Positions 57,542 to 64,000 of a stretch of DNA of 64,000 nucleotides are shown here, piece after piece (position 1 is the stretch's first letter; each line of letters opens with the position of its first letter). Under the pieces are notes generated by a model. It saw nothing but the letters and a program-made list of their open reading frames with translations. It was not told the origin of the DNA and made no database searches. Where the stretch lies: positions 14,012,001 to 14,076,000 of the forward strand of contig OZ017803.1 in assembly GCA_963969395.1 (NCBI GenBank), given 5' to 3'. The translations under genes and the position numbers were made by a program. Origin of the DNA: Pseudoscleropodium purum. Lineage: Eukaryota > Streptophyta > Bryopsida > Hypnales > Brachytheciaceae.

Positions 57542-60500
57542 TTAAAGATAATTTTGCTTGCCGGCTTATTGGGGCTTTGGCCTTAACTATCAAAATTAAG
57601 AGTTGATTATGAAGCTACATGCATCCGGTTGATTACACTGGGTTATTTTTTGCTGCACTTCTTTTTACCGCATGGACAACCTTTGTTTTGAACTTCAAAG
57701 AGTTATTGTTTTTAATCATTGGGACGTACAACTATATGAGCTTTTAGGCAATTGGAGTTTTGCATGAAGTATTTAGTTTGTCTGTATGCCGTAATTGTTT
57801 TGTGTCATTAAGCTAGTGGAGCAATTCAAATTGGAGGAATTTGAAAATGGTGCTTAGGTCTTAGAACAATGGCCAACAAGTGGTTTTTAAGTCTGTAGTA
57901 AAGCTAAAAAGAACTGCTTTGCACATGCTTTTTGGCTTTAATAGTGAAGTTTGATTGAAGTTTCTCTCTTTCCAATATGATAATTTGTGGTAACTTGTAG
58001 ACATCTCATACACGTCTAGTGGCGCACTAATAGTTTGCTCGTTGGTATGGATATAGGTGAAGGTTACTACTTCTTGAAAAAAAATTCAAAAAAGTCCAAG
58101 CTATGGTTATGGACTATTGGAGATGTTGGTGTGTCAACAACATGTTATGCTTGGACTCTTAAATTTGAAGATATATTTGGTTAAAGTTACTATGCCATGA
58201 CTACTACAAGTTTTCAAACAAGGTTTCTAGTCTTTTCTTTAAAATACTTAGAGCTTCACTTATTATCTACAATAGCTTTTTTTGCTACAAATGATAAAAA
58301 TACTAAGCTATAAGTTGTTTGATGGTAATTATATTGTGGAAAATCACTAAAAGTTTCTACTCTATATATACTATAAAAAAACTACGTTTTTTTTTTGTCT
58401 TGTTTTGCTTTAATGTAGCTTGCTTTTTTGCATGTCACTATGTTTTTCAATGAAAGCACACAAGGGCGCAAATTATGAATGACATTTTTAGAGATGTGGT
58501 CATAGAAAGTGCAAAACGTAGGAATGTTACTTTTGACATAAATTATTTTTTTATGTCCAAACAAACACCTCATAGTTTTGGAGAACGTCCAAAAAATGCA
58601 CTTCTGCCATGTCAACAAAGAGATCTATTTTGACTATAGATGAGTTAATAAAATTACTATGGTTTATGGTAAAATGTTAACCATATGTGAAAAATTTAGA
58701 GAAAGGGCATCCATGTGGCATGCTTTGCAAAAAAAACAAAATGGATGGATAAGTACCATAGATGAAAAGAGATGACCTTTATACAAGTAGGGTGGTAGGA
58801 AGTGAAACAATCCATGAGATATCTTAGACAACACGATCTCGATGTCAGACACAACATTGAGATGTTTTAAACAATATCAAAATGGCTAAATGAAGGTCTA
58901 GACATTTGAAACAATGTCGAGAAGTACAATGGCCAAGTTTCCATGAGATGGAAACCACGGTTTTCATATTCTAGTTATCCCATATTTTTTGTCTCACCAT
59001 GGACAGAGAATAGATACAAATATGACCTTTGTAACCTTCACCCTTACTAATTTTCAATGAAGGAATTTCTTCATTTTGCCATCAAAAATTCTCTTAATGG
59101 TAGATGGTAAGTTTTCTTTAATTCTTGGTGAATTTTACAAATTTTCTTAAATTTATTTTTATTTTATTTTTTAATTTAATTTAACTAATTATTTTTTATT
59201 GGCCTTGCCCGACAGGTATGGTATGCATTAATTGATGTTTCAAAAAACATCTAATTTGATATTTCAAAAAACAACATTAAAATTTTGAAGCTAACATATT
59301 AACCATGTCAGATTCTTTATGGGTCCACTTCGGATTTATAAGGGGTCCACGTCACCAAACACGTCATGGATGAAAAAGGTATCCTATATGGTGATGCCCG
59401 TCCAAAAAGGCTTATGTGGCATTGGTCACCCTTCCACATGTCAAGCATTGGGGATGCCCTTTTACCCTCGTTCCATTCACATTTTTTCCTAAACAAGCTA
59501 CTTTTAGGGCATATTTTTTGCATGTTTTTTGCCTATCAATTATAACACATTTTTTTAGACATCATAGTTGACATGAAGTGCACATTTTTTCCCATTGCTT
59601 TTGACATTTAAAAAAAAATTGTTTTCTTATAGTTATATATCTTCTACTACTCTATTTTTGTTGTTGTTGATGAGTCAAATCTCTAATCTACTCAAAACTA
59701 AATCACTTGATTGATCTTGGCGACGAGTAAAAGTTGTATATAAAGTTAATTGTATATATGAAGCAAAATGGAACATCACGTTCTATAAGGCTCAATATTA
59801 AAGAAGGCATATCTTAAAGATACTCATGAGGTATTAGCAACTAGACTCTTTTTAGTTCAAAATAGAAAAAGGTTTTTTTTATCATACAAGGTCGTTCCTT
59901 ATTTTCAAAACACAAGTTTGACTTTCAAATGAAAAATATAATTTACCTTGAAGCTATCAAGGAAGTTTCGAAAAAAAACTTTTATTATTCTTTATTATAG
60001 CTAGTAGTGGGTAGTTTACAACATCGAGAAGAGGCTTGAAACAACTCTCCAATGCCCCTAAAAAACATATAATGAGGAGGTGTCCAATATAGAAAAGAAA
60101 TCTTGGAATAAGAGGATGTACCTATAAACAAGATTTTAGTGTGGGAGGGAGAGAATTCAAGTTTAAGAACTTTCAAAATCCCAATGGTCAACATAGAGCT
60201 TTCCTTCTCTATATTGAGCCTCCCCTTCAAAAAAAATCTCATGAATTTACACTAGAATTTGTACTAGTAGCTCTAAGGTTGTTTTTAAATTGTCATTTTT
60301 CGTGCATTGAGTGAAAATTAGGAAAAAAAATATTTTATTTTCAAAATCACATTATTCCTTCATATTGCTATGAGAATGTGTAGAAAGTACTTCAAGCCAT
60401 TCAACTTTATAGATTATAAGATATGAACAATAAAAGATAATGGAAGGAACTTCACAACTTACTTGATTGCTTGCCTTTTCTATGACCACACTGCCCAAGA

Positions 60501-61387
60501 TTCCCCTAAACTTATTATCCCTATAACTTTTGACTCAGATACCTGTGATCAAGATTTTGCCTACTTTGCAAACACTTAAGAATATAGCATAGGTGTTCGA
60601 TATCCAAGGAATGATCAAATAGTTTAACGGATTGTGGCTAAAGTCACATTTACAAATAGAAATAACTTACAATTTCCATTCTAAATGGAAATAAAGTTAA
60701 AATATTCCATTGGCTTTAGGTAAAGGAATCACCCACTAATCCAACAACTAGTTTTTGTCCAACACAAATAGATGCAACAATACAATCATGAAGTCCCCGA
60801 CTTATTATAGTATGGGGTTCAAACAAGCACATTTAAGCAAGGGAAAACATATCATATAGCTTTAAGATACAAGTCTTCATTTCTTGTTGCATTCACTTAA
60901 AACATCACTCATCACTCAACAAACCATAGTTAGTATAAATACTTCCATTCACTTTTCTATGTCTCAATATTACTTAAAGCATTATACAATAAGTTTGCTT
61001 AAAGCCATTTTATCAAAACAATTTAATTGTATATATTTTTTATTTTTTTATTTTTCATTTTTAAATTTATTTTTTTATTTATATATATCCTCCTAATTCA
61101 CTATAAAGCTATCCAATTGCTTTAAGCATTCACAAATACAAAGCTATGACCTTCACTAATTCTCAATCATACTCTTGTATCAATTTGAATTCAGTCTTTA
61201 CAACTCTAACACAACTTCAAATTATAACTTAGAACACAATTATCCAATCATTGGATATACACAAATAATTCATACAACACTCAATCATTGGAATTTTTAT
61301 ACATTAGACACATACAATCTAAGAATTTTCTGATATACATATATAATATCCAACTTCAAGCCATAAATCTATTTCAATATAGAACAT
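57542..61387. other. AT-rich spacer, no gene seen
   Basis: Unique to block B. Short open frames (for example 59,985-60,242 minus) have no recognisable domain. The origin of this inserted stretch is unknown. Confidence 0.35.
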
Positions 61388-61391
61388 TTAA

Positions 61392-62325
61392 CCCCCAAAG
61401 TCCCAAGGCCATTGTTATGTCAAAAACCACTCAAAACTACAATTTTTGTTGCATTCACTCAAAAAAAAAAAAAAAAAAAAAAAAATCATTTTTTAAAAAT
61501 CTAACCATAAAATCTTGTACTTCACTTGTCTTAGTTCATGTGGTAAAAATTTCATGAAGTTTGATCGTATAGATTGGAAGATATTAGTATTCAAAGTTAA
61601 AAGAGAAAATTTTTTTGAACACTAGCCTGCAATTTCAAATTACTTTAACTACCAATTGTGGAATTTTTTTGCACTACAAACTTTAAATTTAAAATTTTTT
61701 ATGTTGAAGAATTGAGTTGAAAGTCTAGGAATTTTTTTTTTTTTTTTAAAACTCAATTTAAAAAAACTTCCATTCTTTAAAAAATTGTTAAATAAAAATA
61801 GGTCCAAGATTGAAAAAAGAAATTGTTAATATTAAGGTGGGATTGAAAGACAACAATCCCAAGGGGTGAGATTGTTTATAGCCAAAAAACAAAACATTTT
61901 AAAAAAAATTTGTGAAAAATTATGAAAATTGCATTCAAAAATGAATCCTGCAAGTTATTTTTTCAAAAAGATGCTTAAATTGTCCAAAAAACAAGATTGT
62001 CCTTAACTTTCTCATTATTAGTCCAAATAGAACGAATCAAAGCTTCACATGTAGACAAAAATATAAAATTTCAAGGGGAAAAAAAATTAAAATTTATTTT
62101 GATTTTTTGCAATTTTTTTGTGTTGCCCATTGAGTTCAATTTCAGACTTTTTGTGGTAAGACTTTTGCTCCCAGGCACTAATTGAAATAAAAATTATATT
62201 CTCACATAGCTAATCAATTTTTCTATTTTACAGGAAAGTTTCAAAAAAATTCACCAAAATTTGAGGTCACAGGAACCTACCCAAAATCTAATTTGTCCCC
62301 CGAGGGGACAATGGGGCTTTAGGGG
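61392..62325 (-). mobile_element. TTAA-flanked non-autonomous element (~0.93 kb), reversed
   Basis: TTAA at 61,388-61,391 and 62,326-62,329. Read on the minus strand it begins CCCCTAAAGCCCCATTGTCC and then has GGGGACAAATTAGATTTTGG, matching the 15.5 and 49 kb copies. A poly-A tract at 61,461-61,485 lies inside, near its distal end. Confidence 0.75.
61461..61485. repeat. poly-A tract
   Basis: 25 consecutive A on the plus strand, inside the reversed TTAA-family element. Confidence 0.9.
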
Positions 62326-62329
62326 TTAA

Positions 62330-63962
62330 AGTTAACTCTCACTAAACTCAAGTTACTTGCTTGAAGCATATAACACACACAAATATGCTTGAAGCACTTT
62401 CAAAGGGTCACACACACTTAAATGGATACAAACTAATTCAACCATTTAAGCAACGTACATCACAATTAACAGCTTTGAGTTACAATCTTTCCACTCAACA
62501 ATTGCTTTGAGCCTCAATAAAATCCTACCCTACTCCAATTGCATACAAACAACCAATATGATTCACTCAAAATCAAATTCACAATTAACAACTTTAAGCA
62601 TAAATAATCAGTTATTCTTCTCACAAGAAATTAAACACACAAAATAAATGCCCAATCATTAGGACTTGAATCTAAACTAAATACACTCAAAAAGATGCCC
62701 AGTCATTGGGACTTACACACAGTTTACAAATATATGCTTAAAGCTTTTATTACACAAAAGATTGTTCACAAAACATCTGTAAAATTGGAAAACTTTGATA
62801 CACACTCAAAACACCGAGAAAACCAAAAGTAGAAAAAGAGAGAGAAAGAATGAGCCTCTAGGCCTTTAATGCCTCTAGCTTGAAGTATACTTCTAAATCC
62901 AACTTTGTTAAACCGTTAAGAACTCAACACTTGTACATTCTTGGAATCCCATAGCAATACTTCAAATCAATAACATATAAGCTCCTATGACCATGTATTC
63001 CTAAAACCAAGTCTTATTTGGACTCCATTCACACAACCAAACAAAACAAATGTTTATTCAAATATTTCACATGCCTACATTACCTAATTGAAAAAAAATT
63101 ATATTTTTGGAGAGCTTATAGAAATGTGCATCTTCAATAAGAATTTCACTTGCATCAAATTAAAATTGACATTATATGAACTTACTCAAACTTTCAAAAA
63201 GTCCCATGGGAGCTTAAAGAATATAGAGGCTCAATGGAAGCATGGTTTATAATGAGCACCAAGTATTGATGTTCAAAAGCAATTAATTCTTGATGAAACA
63301 TCATGTTATTTAGATGAAAAGTCATAATTTCAACTAATAAATCTTTCTACCCTCTTTGCTATTTCTTTTGGTTTTTTCCTAGAGTTCTTTATACTATACA
63401 TTTATGTGAGTACAATTATTTGTCTATTATAATAACTTGTACCTTACTTGTGACTTGTGAGAAATCTTATGGTTGTGGGTGAGTTGTTGGATGAATCTAT
63501 CAACAACTCTTTTGAATTGGTTGTATGTTTCAATTTTGTTTTCATATTAACATTTTGAAAATTGTTCTAGAAGTAGAAGAAGAAATAAACGATAACATTA
63601 GTCTATTTTAGGATGGTTTTATTTAATTTTAAAATTACAAATAAAGATAAGACCACATTAGTTACTATAATAAAAAAACAAATACTTTTCGATTGATATA
63701 AATCTTTAGAGGTAAATACATACCCACTTATAAAGAAAACCTTGTCACTAAAAGAGAGGACTTTGGAATATTATAGAATATAAAATATATATAATATTAT
63801 TGAAATATTTTATAAACATGCTCATTATATGTACTCCAGTAACTCACATGGTTCTTCTAATACCAATGGGATGTTGCTTTTGAAAATAACGTCAACTTTT
63901 AATTACTTGTTAAAAGAGTTTTGACTCGTCTTGGAATGAGTTTTTTGCACTAAAAGTAGGTC
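62330..63962. other. AT-rich spacer, no gene seen
   Basis: Only the stretch 63,150-63,265 is informative: it matches the right edge of block A (22,030-22,150). No coding region supported. Confidence 0.4.
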
Positions 63963-63966
63963 TTAA

Positions 63967-64000
63967 CTTTTAAAGTCCCATTATCTTCTCGTGGGACAAA
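63967..64000 (+). mobile_element. start of another TTAA-family element, cut by the window end
   Basis: TTAA at 63,963-63,966, then CTTTTAAAGTCCCATTATCT and GGGACAAA at the last bases, matching the left end of the 15.5 kb copy. Confidence 0.5.

Larger units (their letters stand above)
41264..63265. repeat. segmental duplication, block B
   Basis: The second copy of the segment at 9,119-22,150, same orientation, lengthened by later insertions. These are about 2.9 kb at 42.26-45.2 kb, the local tandem duplication at 45.26-48.3 kb, the nested TTAA element, the hairpin, and about 6.5 kb at 56.6-63.1 kb. It carries the NLR with a long open frame. Its left edge cuts the 8.7 kb gene within about the first 45 codons. 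Confidence 0.8.

Overview
This is nuclear DNA from a land plant: AT-rich, intron-containing, full of DNA transposons, with an NLR immune-receptor gene. The LRR style and the mix of transposase types (a DDE_1/pogo-like type and a piggyBac-like type) suggest a non-flowering plant, perhaps a moss. This is an inference from style; no marker gene fixes the species.

Layout. (1) 0.6-6.7 kb, minus strand: a gene model of at least eight exons, product not recognised, with two in-frame stops and a frame change that suggest decay. A minisatellite follows at 6.8-7.1 kb. (2) 8.7-9.26 kb, minus: a compact intact gene for a small, probably organelle-targeted, single-span membrane protein. (3) 9.1-22.15 kb (block A) and 41.26-63.27 kb (block B) are two diverged copies of one segment in the same orientation. 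Block A has a decayed NLR (17.3-20.9 kb). Block B has the paralogue with a long open frame (52,072-55,485): an RPW8-like or coiled-coil N-terminus, an NB-ARC domain and 22 LRRs. The 5' end of the 8.7 kb gene is copied at the left edge of block B, where it is truncated and has lost CpG sites. (4) Between the blocks, 22.4-41.2 kb is mostly transposon sequence: a piggyBac-like transposase relic, a complete-ended 4.28 kb CACTA element, a Harbinger-type MITE and several TTAA-flanked elements.

Mobile DNA. Comparing the two blocks gives empty sites for several insertions. A 2.56 kb DDE transposon sits in block A only. A ~0.9 kb TTAA-flanked element is nested inside a relative in block B only. A ~760 bp near-perfect hairpin lies 0.7 kb upstream of the intact NLR in block B only. 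The TTAA-flanked family (about 0.90-0.96 kb, ends TTAACCCCTAAAG) recurs at least six times. A GC-rich cassette of unknown function occurs three times, always in the region leading to an NLR.

Apart from the NLR and the small membrane-protein gene, few reading frames look functional. Large stretches (36.5-38.9, 57.5-61.4, 62.3-64 kb) are AT-rich with no gene that I can support.
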